From CAYYKD01 sp964471825 (GTDB lineage Bacteria > Spirochaetota > GWE2-31-10 > CAYYKD01): a DNA stretch of 64,000 bases. The notes beneath the pieces are model-generated. The model worked only from the letters and a program-made list of their open reading frames with translations, did not search any database and had not been told where the DNA came from. The DNA lies in the NCBI GenBank assembly GCA_964471825.1, contig CAYYKD010000004.1:65693-129692 (forward strand). Direction: 5' to 3'. Below, piece by piece: positions 1 through 9,488 of the stretch (position 1 is the first letter of the stretch; each line of letters starts with the position of its first letter). A program made the translations under genes and the position numbers.

Positions 1-921
1 GTTCGAATTTTTTAGTTGACGGAAGTGCTTCGATTGCAAAGAGGCTTAAAATTCCTACAATAGTTATAGGTATGACACTTGTCGCATTTGGTACATCTAT
101 GCCTGAGTTGGTTGTAAATATATTTGCATCTGTCAAAAACAACAGTGATATTGTTATAGGAAATGTCATAGGTAGCAATCTATTTAATCTTATGGTAGTT
201 CTCGGATTGTCAGTTATACTTCTACCTATAGCAATTAAATCAAATACAACAATTATTGAGATCCCGCTTGCATTATTAGCAGGTCTTCTAGTCCTTGTGT
301 GCGGAAATGACGGAATTCTTGAGGGAAGGACATTTTCAGAGATATCAAGAATTGACGGGGTCGTATTATTGGTTTTTTTCGGATTATTTCTGGGATACAA
401 TTATATACTTATTAAAAAAGGTGAGATGGCTGATGAACTTGAAATCAAAGACAGGTCAATTCCAATTTCAGTTATTATGACTATTATCGGGGTTGTTTTC
501 CTTGCACTCGGTGGCAAACTCATAGTGGATAATGCTGTAGTGGTTGCACAGAAGATCGGCATCTCTCAGAGAATCATCGGATTAACCATCATCTCAATTG
601 GGACTTCCCTACCGGAGCTTGCAACTTCACTTGTAGCTGCTGCCAAAAAGAATAATGACATCGCTGTAGGTAATGTAATTGGTTCAAATATATTTAACAT
701 ATTCTTAATACTAGGGCTGTCTGCATTGATTAATCCTATTACAATAACTACATTATCAAACTTCGACATTCTTTTGAATGTAATAGCAACTATATTAGTA
801 CTGGCATTTGTTATGATGAGTAAAAAAAGAACTCTTAACCGTGTTCATGGATCAATACTGGTTTTATCATATTTTGCCTATATGATCTTTNNNNNNNNNN
901 CTGATCAGTGTTTTTATTTAG
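1..921 (+). CDS. CaCA-family calcium/sodium antiporter (partial, YrbG-like)
   Basis: Inner-membrane cation/Ca2+ exchanger that trades Ca2+ for Na+ or H+. The reading frame is already open at base 3 (SNFLVDGSASIAKRL), so the true start lies upstream of the window and the ATG at 72 is internal. The two inverted alpha-repeats of the family are visible: GTSMPEL near base 91 and GTSLPEL near base 600, each followed by a GNVIGSNxFN motif and hydrophobic helices. The 10-N gap at 891-900 breaks the frame. If the gap is closed to zero length or a multiple of three, the protein reads YMIF-LISVFI and stops at TAG 919-921, a natural C-terminus. Read literally through the N run, it would run on to 1004 into mutS2, which is implausible. 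Confidence 0.88.
891..900. other. Assembly gap (10 N)
   Basis: Fixed-size run of 10 N inside the 3' end of the antiporter gene. The flanking frames join naturally if the real gap is zero or a multiple of three, so the N count is a placeholder rather than a measured size. Confidence 0.98.
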
Positions 922-993
922 ATATGATTTTGATATATGATCTTTATTATAATAAGGGTATAAATTTTATGTATCTTTTTGGTGAGACCGGTA

Positions 994-3366
994 GTGATAA
1001 GTAATACAAAATATCTTGAAAAAACCGACTATTTTGAGATCCTTGACAGAGTATCTAAGAAAGCTCTCAGCGAAAAAGGTTCAATTGATATCAATAATAT
1101 ACTACCGTTAACAGATTTAGGCGAGATATCAAAGAGGCATAGGATATACAACGAGATATCCACATTCTTTAGAGATGAAAACATCGGTCTTCCGGATTAT
1201 ATTTATATTTTTAATGATGATATAGCACCGGCAGAAAAAGGCGTTGTGCTTTCAGCTCAAACTCTCTATGCAATAGCAAAGACGATTAGTAACTATTTTG
1301 TTTTTAAAAAATCATTTACACCAATAAGGTATCGTTCAACAGCAGAACTTTTTTCAGTCAACACACTAAACAACAGTTTCTACTTAGAGATATTAAAGTA
1401 TATAGACAAGGACGGCTTTGTTTCAAGTGATGCAAGTAGAACTCTATATGAGATTAGAGCTGCTATTTCCTATGTTGAATCACGAATTTACAGTGTAACT
1501 CAGTCGATTTTTAAGGAACTGAAAACCGCAGACTATACAACTGAAGATATAATAACTGTCCGTGAGGGCTATAATTGTATCGCTGTTAAATCAAAATTTA
1601 AAAACAGAATAGATGGTGTTGTTATGGACACCTCCAACACAGGTCAAACCAGCTTCATTGTTCCAAAGAAACTCTTTGAGGCGTATAGTGAATTAAACCT
1701 GCAACACGAACTTGAAAAAAGAGAAATTCGTAATATTCTTAGATCATACACAGGCTCTATAGCAGATGACTCAACATCGTTAAGAACTATTTCTAGTGAA
1801 CTCTTAGAGTTTGACATCTACTACGCTATCTATAGATATGGCTCTGAGACAGATGCCAGGTCACCAAAATTGAGCGATCGGCAAATAATAAGCCTAATCA
1901 ATGCAAAACATCCAAAACTAATTGATAAGTGTGTCCCTCTAAATATCACACTTGATAATGATATCAGAACTGTAATAATTACCGGTCCAAACACAGGCGG
2001 AAAAACCGTAGTCCTTAAAACCCTCGGGCTTTTCTCCGCACTTGTTCAAAGCGGCATCCCGATAAATGCCGATGAAGACTCAGTATTTGGAGTATTTGAT
2101 GGTATTTTTATCGATATGGGTGATGAACAATCAATTGATAACTCCCTTTCAACATTTTCATCCCATATTCTTAAACTAAAAGACATAACCGCTAACTGTA
2201 CAGACAGATCGCTTGTTCTTCTTGATGAACTTGGTGCAGGTACAGATCCTGATGAGGGGACAGCTCTTGCAATATCAATTATTAGATATATTCACAATAG
2301 AAAATCACTATGCCTTGTATCCACCCACTTTAATGGCCTGAAGTACTTTGCAGAGCAGGAATCGTTTGTTGAAAATGCCTCAATGGAATTTAATCCTGAA
2401 ACATATCAACCTACTTACAGACTGATAATGGGGTTACCGGGTCATTCCAAGGCTATTGAGATATCAAGAATCCTGGGGATGCCTGAAACAATCATATCTG
2501 AGGCAAGGGGACTCCTAAACGAAAGCTTCTTTGATTTTGAAAAGATATATAATGAGCTTCACAGAAAGAATTCAGATATAACAGTTAAACTTGAAGAGGT
2601 AAAACTGCTTAAGACCCGACTTGAAAGGGAGCTTGAGGAGGCAAAGAAGTCAGAAGAAACATATAGGGATAAGGCAAAGATCTTAAAACAACAGGAAAGA
2701 GAATTAGAGGACAATTTCTTAAAGAGATCTCGAAAAGAATTTGAACAACTTGTTAAAAATATTCGTGAATCAAATGCCTCAAAGGAATCCATAAAAGAAT
2801 CTCTTAACTACTTTGAATCAAACAAGAAACGGCTTGATAGTGAGTCATTTAACGAAAATAGAAAAAATTCTAGACATAAAAATCTAGGGGGCTCAAAGAA
2901 ACCAAATCTTTCAGAAAGTATCGAAGTTGGCGATAGAGTAAAGATCATCTCATCCGGTCTTACCGGTACTGTTACAGGAACTACCAATAATAAGGATGAA
3001 TACTCCGTCCAGGTTGGAATAGTACGAACTAATTTTATGAGGACTGAACTTGATAAGATAACAGAACCTAAAGCCAAAGAACCTGCAAAAAAAACAGTCA
3101 ATTATAATCTTGAGCATGTAGCTCTCTCCATTGATGTGCGAGGTCTACGCTATGATGAGGCAGAAAAGCAGGTTGACCGTTTTATTGAGAGGGCAATGCT
3201 TAATAAACTTAGTGAAGTGAAAATTGTCCACGGAAAAGGAACAGGTGCATTAAAACAATGTATATACGACCTTCTCTCCCGCTCGCCATTTGTTACATCG
3301 TTTGACTTCGAAAACCATCCCACTCAGGGTAAAAACTACGGGGTCACTGTAGCAATCCTGGTTTAA
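994..3366 (+). CDS. mutS2: Endonuclease MutS2 with C-terminal Smr domain
   Basis: MutS-family ATPase/nuclease; known family members suppress homologous recombination and act in ribosome rescue. The N-terminal helical domain is followed by the MutS ATPase: Walker A GPNTGGKT (bases ~1985-2010), Walker B LVLLDELGAGTDP (~2215), then the STHF element. A long charged coiled coil (bases ~2540-2880) leads to a KOW-like segment (GDRVKIISSGLTGTV) and an Smr domain with SIDVRG and the nuclease-type HGKGTG loop. There is no ATG near the start. GTG at 994 is preferred because GGTGAG (981-986) lies 7 nt upstream; TTG 979 and GTG 982 are alternatives with no ribosome site. Length (~790 aa) is normal for MutS2. 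It follows the antiporter closely and is followed by a 330-bp non-coding region. Confidence 0.95.
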   Translation: MISNTKYLEKTDYFEILDRVSKKALSEKGSIDINNILPLTDLGEISKRHRIYNEISTFFRDENIGLPDYIYIFNDDIAPAEKGVVLSAQTLYAIAKTISNYFVFKKSFTPIRYRSTAELFSVNTLNNSFYLEILKYIDKDGFVSSDASRTLYEIRAAISYVESRIYSVTQSIFKELKTADYTTEDIITVREGYNCIAVKSKFKNRIDGVVMDTSNTGQTSFIVPKKLFEAYSELNLQHELEKREIRNILRSYTGSIADDSTSLRTISSELLEFDIYYAIYRYGSETDARSPKLSDRQIISLINAKHPKLIDKCVPLNITLDNDIRTVIITGPNTGGKTVVLKTLGLFSALVQSGIPINADEDSVFGVFDGIFIDMGDEQSIDNSLSTFSSHILKLKDITANCTDRSLVLLDELGAGTDPDEGTALAISIIRYIHNRKSLCLVSTHFNGLKYFAEQESFVENASMEFNPETYQPTYRLIMGLPGHSKAIEISRILGMPETIISEARGLLNESFFDFEKIYNELHRKNSDITVKLEEVKLLKTRLERELEEAKKSEETYRDKAKILKQQERELEDNFLKRSRKEFEQLVKNIRESNASKESIKESLNYFESNKKRLDSESFNENRKNSRHKNLGGSKKPNLSESIEVGDRVKIISSGLTGTVTGTTNNKDEYSVQVGIVRTNFMRTELDKITEPKAKEPAKKTVNYNLEHVALSIDVRGLRYDEAEKQVDRFIERAMLNKLSEVKIVHGKGTGALKQCIYDLLSRSPFVTSFDFENHPTQGKNYGVTVAILV

Positions 3367-3696
3367 AACCACCTATAATTTGTTAAACACAAATAACTTC
3401 CATCTACCCCTTTTAAGCTGAAGTAATTTTTTTTCAAAAAAATATTGCTGTTAAAATAAATTTTAGTAATTTAAACTATATCGAGACTCTTGCAAAGAAA
3501 ATTTACTTAAAAAAATAGTTATAAAAATGCTTTTCTTGACATAAGTTATTTTTTTTATTATTATTATTTTTCATATTTGATAATTAATAAATAATTATCT
3601 TTGATAATTATGAGAATATCTTTCAAAAATTAAATAATTGACTAAAAGAGCCTCTTAAAAAAAGATTTTACACTATAAAAATTAAGGCGGATTACT
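3367..3696. other. 330-bp AT-rich intergenic region with repeat-family copy
   Basis: No gene is seen. GAGACTCTTGCAAAG (3483-3497) is a variant of the dispersed GAGGCTCTTGCAAAAAT sequence found downstream of other genes in this window. A reverse-orientation partial match, AAGAGCCTCTT, lies at about 3647-3657, so the two ends face each other across ~175 bp, about the size of the palindromic element at 42587-42767. The interior here has no GC-rich inner palindrome and holds the cysS promoter. It also contains two copies of TTTGATAATTA within ~40 bp. Confidence 0.6.
3536..3564 (+). promoter_or_regulatory. Predicted sigma-70 promoter for cysS
   Basis: TTGACA (3536-3541), exactly 17 bp, then TATTAT (3559-3564). 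This implies a 5' leader of about 125 nt before cysS. No T-box or other known leader was recognised. Confidence 0.6.
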
Positions 3697-5145
3697 ATGG
3701 GATTGAAACTTTATAACAGTCTAACTAGAACAAAGGAGGATTTCACACCTTTAAACCCTCCATTTGTAGGGATGTATGTTTGTGGTCCTACTGTTTATGG
3801 ACACCCTCATCTGGGACATGCCAGAAGCTATGTAGTATTTGACACTATTTATCGATATCTAACTCATCTCGGTTATAAAGTAAGGTATATCCAGAACATT
3901 ACAGATGTCGGTCATCTTGTTGGCGATGTAGATGATGGCGAGGATAAGATATCAAAGCAGGCAAAACGGGAAAAACTAGAACCTGTTGAGATAGCCTACA
4001 AGTATGAGGTTTCATATTTCAAGAATATGGATAGACTGAATATTCTAAGGCCATCAATTAGCTCTAGGGCAACAGGTCATATAATTGAGATGATAGAACA
4101 CATTTCCAAACTTATTGAAAAGGGAAACGCATACGCTACCCCAGAGGGAAATGTATATTTCGATGTACGATCATTTAAGGAATACGGTAAACTCTCAGGT
4201 AGAACTGTAGAGGAGACACTGGAAGGTGAAAGGATTGAGGTTGCACAGGATAAAAAAAACACCGAGGATTTTGCACTTTGGAAGAGGGCGGAAAAGGAAC
4301 ACCTGATGCAATGGCCATCGCCATGGGGATACGGATATCCGGGTTGGCATATAGAATGTTCTACTATGTCAATGAAATATATCGGCGAAACACTCGATAT
4401 TCATGGCGGCGGTATTGATAATATCTTCCCACATCATGAGTGTGAAATTGCTCAATCTGAGGCTTTAACAGGCAAATCATTTATCAAGTATTTTATTCAC
4501 CATAATCTTCTGACAGTCAATGGAACAAAGATGGGTAAATCTCTTGGAAATTTTATAGTTCTGGATGATCTTTTCAGCAAATATGATCCAACTATACTTA
4601 GATTCTATATCCTTCAGGGACACTACAGAAGCCCACTTGATTTTACCTACGCAGCAATCGATGCATCAAAGAGCGGTTTTGAGAGGCTAAAGAGGTCTGT
4701 GTTTACACTGAGATCGTATCTTGGAGATAAACAGAACAATAGCGGACAGGAAAACAACGATGAACACACAAGCGTTAAGGAAATACGGGTAGCCCTTGGT
4801 GAGGCTATGAATGATGACTTTAATACAGCTCATGTAATAGCACTTCTATACGATCTATTAAAAATATCAAACGATGAGGTCTTAAAACAGAATCCGGATA
4901 TAGGTATTCTTTCCGCCGTAAATAGACTAGTAAAAGAATTCGGCGAGGATATCCTTGGCCTTCTCTTTGATAACTCAGAATCTAATTCATCACTTGATGA
5001 TAGCCTAATAAACTATATTATTGAACTTAGAAGGCATTTTAGAGATGAAAAAAACTTCTCTATGTCAGATAAAATCAGAGATGATCTACTGGCTCTTGGT
5101 GTCACAATAAAAGATGGAAAGAATGGTACGACCTATGTTAAATAG
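3697..5145 (+). CDS. cysS: Cysteinyl-tRNA synthetase
   Basis: Cytoplasmic class I aminoacyl-tRNA synthetase that charges tRNA-Cys. The HIGH-type signature is HLGH (in GHPHLGHARSYV, ~residue 35) and the KMSKS-type signature is KMGKS (TKMGKSLGNF, ~residue 275). Zinc ligands are visible as MYVCGPTVYG, GWHIECSTM and FPHHECEIAQ. The C-terminal DALR-like helical domain is present, and 482 aa is a normal length. ATG 3697 follows AAGGCGG at normal spacing. The 3' end overlaps the next gene's longest possible start by 32 bp, suggesting co-transcription. Confidence 0.97.
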   Translation: MGLKLYNSLTRTKEDFTPLNPPFVGMYVCGPTVYGHPHLGHARSYVVFDTIYRYLTHLGYKVRYIQNITDVGHLVGDVDDGEDKISKQAKREKLEPVEIAYKYEVSYFKNMDRLNILRPSISSRATGHIIEMIEHISKLIEKGNAYATPEGNVYFDVRSFKEYGKLSGRTVEETLEGERIEVAQDKKNTEDFALWKRAEKEHLMQWPSPWGYGYPGWHIECSTMSMKYIGETLDIHGGGIDNIFPHHECEIAQSEALTGKSFIKYFIHHNLLTVNGTKMGKSLGNFIVLDDLFSKYDPTILRFYILQGHYRSPLDFTYAAIDASKSGFERLKRSVFTLRSYLGDKQNNSGQENNDEHTSVKEIRVALGEAMNDDFNTAHVIALLYDLLKISNDEVLKQNPDIGILSAVNRLVKEFGEDILGLLFDNSESNSSLDDSLINYIIELRRHFRDEKNFSMSDKIRDDLLALGVTIKDGKNGTTYVK

Positions 5146-5887
5146 ACTATTCATATTTTTATTAATTCTTGCATTTTCTACTCTGTCCCCAAAAACCACC
5201 GAGTTAAATGCAAAGAACATATTTGGATACGAATCAAATGTTACTATATATGGTGCCATCGGAGTAAGCTACAACTTTCCAGCCTCAAATATTCAGTTGA
5301 TCCAATATAAGGAGTACTATTCCTTTAACACACCACTATCATTTGGAATTAATATACAATTTATCGAGTGGTGGTCTCTATATATCGAAACCGGATTTGT
5401 TTATAACCTCTCAGGTTATAAAGAGATTAGAGATAACAATTCGCTTGTTTTCTATAACCATAATTTTAAAATTAACCTGCCTATCTCTGCGAGATTCTAT
5501 CCGATGGTTTATCGAGGTGAAAAGTATGAGAACTTCTTCCTGTCAATAGGGCTGATCGCCGGTTTTCATCCGGTAAACTACTTCTTAGTTGTGAGAAACA
5601 ATAAAGATACAATCACGGCTGATGGCTACAATACAGATAATGAGATATTTCCTGCCCCATCTATCTATATGCCGGTTAACCCGGGTATAAAAGTTGTAAT
5701 GGGTAACGCCTATAAGGTCTCTGAGAAAGCACTTATTGGATTGGATGTATTCTCTGAGTTTCTTTTTATCCCCATCAAAAATGGTTATCTTGCAAAACCG
5801 GTCTACAAAGACATTACCGGTAAAGTTCCAATTGAGTTCTCTGTATCGATAGGAATCTCAATTACCATTGGTTATAGGGTATTTTAA
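5114..5887 (+). CDS. Outer-membrane beta-barrel protein, secreted
   Basis: Unidentified barrel protein, probably in the outer membrane. A hydrophobic signal peptide (MLNRLFIFLLILAFSTLS) begins at the ATG at 5135, which may be the real start; ATGs at 5114 and 5123 are alternatives inside cysS. The rest is built of alternating hydrophobic/polar strands with many aromatic residues, and ends in ITIGYRVF, a C-terminal Phe typical of barrels recognised by BAM. It overlaps cysS. Its function is unknown; the size (~250 aa) fits an 8- to 10-strand barrel. Confidence 0.7.
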   Translation: MERMVRPMLNRLFIFLLILAFSTLSPKTTELNAKNIFGYESNVTIYGAIGVSYNFPASNIQLIQYKEYYSFNTPLSFGINIQFIEWWSLYIETGFVYNLSGYKEIRDNNSLVFYNHNFKINLPISARFYPMVYRGEKYENFFLSIGLIAGFHPVNYFLVVRNNKDTITADGYNTDNEIFPAPSIYMPVNPGIKVVMGNAYKVSEKALIGLDVFSEFLFIPIKNGYLAKPVYKDITGKVPIEFSVSIGISITIGYRVF

Positions 5888-5895
5888 CATATAAA

Positions 5896-5948
5896 AGACT
5901 CATGCAAGTATAATCCGATTGTTTACAAGAGCTTCTTGCGTTTATTAT
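5896..5948. terminator. Convergent terminator-like region, repeat-family variant
   Basis: It sits between the converging barrel and SbcC-like genes. AGACTCATGCAAGTA (from 5896) resembles the AGGCTCTTGCAAAAA repeat. It is followed by ACAAGAGCTTCTTGC, whose CAAGAGC element is the reverse complement of GCTCTTG. Pairing is imperfect. A T-run follows around 5950-5956. Confidence 0.45.
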
Positions 5949-5970
5949 AAGTTTTTTTACTATCATTTTT

Positions 5971-8229
5971 TTACAATCGATTTGTAAGACAATCAGTAAA
6001 AACCTCTTCAATCAAACCAACCGTAACTTCATCCATTGTAAACATAATTATCTGCCATCCGGTTTCATCCTGAAATTTTTTAAGCATCTTCACAGCACTC
6101 TTTTCTCGTTCACGATCAAGGTGTCTAAATGGCTCATCAAGAATAATAAATCCATCTGCACTATCTTCTCTAAGTTTCTTTGCAAAGAGAAGCCGCATAC
6201 CCAACCGGAACGCATCCTTTGTACCTGTTGATAGATAGTCGATTTGTCGGCTATTACCCATCGCATCATCCATCATTATTGCGTCATTTCTAATGTCACT
6301 CATAACTACTTTTTTATCATCTCCAAACAATGAACCAAAGACCTCTCCAAATTCCTTAGACAATTCTTGAAATGCTAAACCTGTATCCTTAGCTATTTCA
6401 CTAAATATACCTGAGGCTATTCTACACGCCCTCTTCTCAAGATTCAATTTATCAATCTCTTTATTTATTCTATCCAATGAATATGCTGTCTCAACCAGAG
6501 CCTGCGGAATACTTCCAAGTGAACCGGTAATATGACCGGAGACAGCGGCCTGCTCTCTTTTCATGCTCTCAAGTCTATTTTTTAATGACTCATATTCAAT
6601 ATCTATGCCCTTTAACTCAGATCTTAATCTTGCAAGAGGAGCAGACTCATTATTATGTGTTAATCCCTCACTATCAATAAGATTGATTAGTCTATGACAT
6701 TCATTCTTTAATTGAACTTGATTGTCAACACCGTATAGTTTAGACTTTTCGGCTAACAAATTATCAGATGATGAAAGGCTAGTAGAGAGCTGTCTAATCT
6801 CTTTTTTATACTCATTCAATTGCATCATATCTGTAATACCCGAGCTATTCAACCACTCACTAATACTCTTAACTACAACTGACAATTGCTCCTCTTGCCG
6901 CGTCAATTCTTGTTTTTTTCTATCCAGCTCTATCTGCTGCTCAACTATTGCTCTCTTTTTTTCATCAAAACTCTTAGCCTGTGCATCAATGTCCATAACA
7001 ATTCGACTAATCTCATTCTTAAGTCCATCAAAACTATCAGAGAGCGGATTTATCTCACCCCCTGTATTTACCCTGATACGATCCTTGCTTTTTGTGGTAA
7101 TCTCAGCCATTGACTGATGATCCTCAACAACTGATCCCTTTCTTAGTAGGATAGGCATTAATGCACCTGCCAATAACCCAATAAATAATGCTGTAATCCT
7201 GATTGCAGGATTTTGTAGAATAAAGAAACACCCAACACCGATTAAGATCGAGGCAATAGCAGGTAAAAGTGAAAGAATGTTAAAGGATTTAATAATCTTC
7301 ATCTTCTTTCCTGTATTTTCAAGGATTCCCAGCTCAGTCGCCAATATCCCTCGAAATCTGTCTTTTTGAATTAGCCTATCTTGTTCTTTAACCTGTGACT
7401 GACTAATATCTGATAGCTTCTCAGATAAAACCTTAACTTCACCGCTTAGAACTAATATTTCCTTTTCGAGTCTTCTCTCATCATCTTTTAATGTGGAAAA
7501 TTTTGCAGGATCAATAGAATTATACTTCTTAAGCAACTCATATCTTTGAACTATGGCCTCATGTTTTGAGATAATCTCAAGAATATCCAGTGCTTCTTTC
7601 CTTTTAAGGTGCTTTTCATATAACTCAATTCTTTTAACCAGGCTCTCTCGGGCAAGTTTTTGCTCTAAGACAGCGGATTCAAGCAATAATATAGCCTTCT
7701 CATTCTCATCTGTTCTTGATTTTTTTGATAGAATTTCATCTCTCTGACCTCTAAGATTATTGAGTTTGATTTCCAAAGTCCTCTTCTCATCCTCAAGAGC
7801 CAAAATTTTCCGATTGATAACCAAATTTTTGGAATCCTTTGACATCTTTTCAAGCTCATCACCTATCTTACCCGGATCGATCCCGGAGTTATAAAGAGAA
7901 TCTCTTAAAGAATTAACAAGCCCCTTGTCCGTATTCAAATCAATTCCGGCATCCCCTTCCCTGATAGAATAGAGATTGATAAAATGATCTAACTCAATTT
8001 TCTTAAATGGCCGGGGTATAATAGAGGTGGAAACATTATTCATATAACGACCACTTATAGTTCTACCTGCAGTTGTAGTTTTTGGAAGATTGGCTAGATT
8101 TATAAGTAAACTATCAAAAATTGTGGTTTTACCCGATTCATTTTTTCCGTAAAACAGTGTTGTCCTACTTAGATCAAATGACTCTCCGCTAAATTTTCCA
8201 AAATTATCAAGAATGAGCTTCTCTATCAT
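5971..8229 (-). CDS. SbcC/Rad50-like ATPase with central membrane hairpin (YhaN type)
   Basis: DNA-repair-type ABC ATPase expected to work with the adjacent SbcD-like nuclease. The N-terminus has Walker A GKNESGKTT (~residue 30). The C-terminus has the signature region LSTGTKDAFRLG, Walker B FIILDEPFRHLD and a MFTMDE switch. Between them lie long coiled-coil segments interrupted near residues 315-360 by two adjacent hydrophobic stretches (LLPAIASILIGVGCFFIL and a second one), a membrane hairpin as in YhaN. No CxxC zinc hook was seen. 752 aa is shorter than SbcC (~1000 aa). It overlaps the upstream SbcD-like gene by 4 bp (ATGA), so the two are translationally coupled. Confidence 0.85.
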   Translation of the reverse strand: MIEKLILDNFGKFSGESFDLSRTTLFYGKNESGKTTIFDSLLINLANLPKTTTAGRTISGRYMNNVSTSIIPRPFKKIELDHFINLYSIREGDAGIDLNTDKGLVNSLRDSLYNSGIDPGKIGDELEKMSKDSKNLVINRKILALEDEKRTLEIKLNNLRGQRDEILSKKSRTDENEKAILLLESAVLEQKLARESLVKRIELYEKHLKRKEALDILEIISKHEAIVQRYELLKKYNSIDPAKFSTLKDDERRLEKEILVLSGEVKVLSEKLSDISQSQVKEQDRLIQKDRFRGILATELGILENTGKKMKIIKSFNILSLLPAIASILIGVGCFFILQNPAIRITALFIGLLAGALMPILLRKGSVVEDHQSMAEITTKSKDRIRVNTGGEINPLSDSFDGLKNEISRIVMDIDAQAKSFDEKKRAIVEQQIELDRKKQELTRQEEQLSVVVKSISEWLNSSGITDMMQLNEYKKEIRQLSTSLSSSDNLLAEKSKLYGVDNQVQLKNECHRLINLIDSEGLTHNNESAPLARLRSELKGIDIEYESLKNRLESMKREQAAVSGHITGSLGSIPQALVETAYSLDRINKEIDKLNLEKRACRIASGIFSEIAKDTGLAFQELSKEFGEVFGSLFGDDKKVVMSDIRNDAIMMDDAMGNSRQIDYLSTGTKDAFRLGMRLLFAKKLREDSADGFIILDEPFRHLDREREKSAVKMLKKFQDETGWQIIMFTMDEVTVGLIEEVFTDCLTNRL

Positions 8230-9293
8230 AGATTCCCCCCCGATTTGATAGAGTTTAATCCTATCTCCCTAACTTTATGCCACAATTCATCATTATTAAT
8301 TTCTGTCTTCATTCCATCAAGGATCTCAATAAACCTCTTTGCAACAGGATTCTGAGATATATCTTTGATAACCGTAAAATGTGAACGGCCAACCTCAAAC
8401 GCCCTGACCCGTCCGGTCAAATATTTCTTAATATCATCCTCAGCCTTCTGGGCCAAACTATCGTCATCTGCAAATCCATGAATCTCTACCAATATATAAT
8501 CAGAGTTCCCTATGCCATTAAAAATACTCTCAGGTGGCTCAGTCTTTCCATCAAAATCCAGTGTAACCTTAAATTCCCTATACTCACCCGCGGATTTTAT
8601 AACTTGATTCTTTATAACTATGCTTTCATTATCAATGTTAAGTATACCGACTGACCTTTTGTCAAACTCCCCTGATCGCCACACCCTTGCTGATCCGGGA
8701 TAACAGATCCTAATTCCATTTAGATTTTCATCCTTCATCTTATGGATATGACCTGCGAGGACAAGATCCGCCCTAACCTTAACAAACAACTCACTGTCAA
8801 TATAGGAAACATCAACCTCACCATCATTACACCCTGTATATATGAGACCTGCAATGGTCGAGTGTACTACAACAACTCTCTTTCTATCTGTTTTTTCCGG
8901 CACACTCCAGTTAATAAAATCAGAATAGTCCTTCATAAAAGGTAGAAATAGAAATTCAGTATCTCCAATCACTATATAATGAAACGGTTTTTGAAGTACT
9001 AACTCTACATTACTTCCAAAATCATAAGATTCCAGGCTGTTTTTACCGATCCCCAGGTATTCATGATTACCGGGGATATAGAAAATTCTAACAGCATTAA
9101 TTTTATTTAAACCGGTTCTTAGTCTATCTCTGTAAAGTTCTATGTCCTTAAATGAATCAAAAAGATCACCGGCAATAATTAAAACTTCGATTTTTTCATT
9201 CTCTACAATCTCTATTATTTCATCCAATACCGAGAAACAATAATCTGTGTGAGAACTTGAAATATGCAGATCTGAAAAAAACAATACTTTCAT
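8226..9293 (-). CDS. SbcD/Mre11-like metallophosphoesterase (YhaO type)
   Basis: Predicted DNA nuclease subunit of the calcineurin-like phosphoesterase family. Metal-binding motifs appear in order: FFSDLHIS, AGDLFDS, GNHEY, VVVHS and AGHIH. The ATG at 9293 is preferred over the upstream in-frame TTG 9308 because GGATGG lies 7 nt upstream and the protein then starts MKVLFFSDLH, the usual family start. A C-terminal domain of ~130 aa follows the catalytic core. Its stop overlaps the start of the SbcC-like partner, the classic SbcD-SbcC arrangement. Confidence 0.88.
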   Translation of the reverse strand: MKVLFFSDLHISSSHTDYCFSVLDEIIEIVENEKIEVLIIAGDLFDSFKDIELYRDRLRTGLNKINAVRIFYIPGNHEYLGIGKNSLESYDFGSNVELVLQKPFHYIVIGDTEFLFLPFMKDYSDFINWSVPEKTDRKRVVVVHSTIAGLIYTGCNDGEVDVSYIDSELFVKVRADLVLAGHIHKMKDENLNGIRICYPGSARVWRSGEFDKRSVGILNIDNESIVIKNQVIKSAGEYREFKVTLDFDGKTEPPESIFNGIGNSDYILVEIHGFADDDSLAQKAEDDIKKYLTGRVRAFEVGRSHFTVIKDISQNPVAKRFIEILDGMKTEINNDELWHKVREIGLNSIKSGGNL

Positions 9294-9383
9294 CAATAGT
9301 CCATCCAATATTTATTTAATTTATCAAACCTTAATCACACCTTTATAAAACTAATATCTAGTAACAACATCATTTTAATACTA

Positions 9384-9421
9384 GAGGCTCTTGCAAAAAT
9401 TATCTTTTTTCACAAGAACCT
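9384..9421. terminator. Hairpin containing the dispersed GAGGCTCTTGCAAAAAT repeat
   Basis: GAGGCTCTTGCAAAAAT (9384-9400) is identical to 42587-42603. AGGCTCTTG pairs with CAAGAACCT (9413-9421) with one mismatch, and the loop is A/T-rich. It lies downstream of the minus-strand TPR gene and upstream of the SbcD-like gene, and is a likely factor-independent terminator for the TPR gene. Confidence 0.6.
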
Positions 9422-9488
9422 ATAATAGATTTAACCGATACTGCAGAATCTTAATAAAACATAACAGAGAAGTCGTTCTTTTGGAGTT

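Noticed and set aside
969..1004. 11-codon open frame (MYLFGETGSDK) before mutS2 as a leader peptide
   Set aside because: Its apparent ribosome site is too far from the ATG, and there is no attenuator structure; overlap with mutS2 is probably incidental.
3559..3696. T-box riboswitch in the cysS leader
   Set aside because: The leader is short and AT-rich and shows no T-box sequence, specifier stem or terminator/antiterminator pair.
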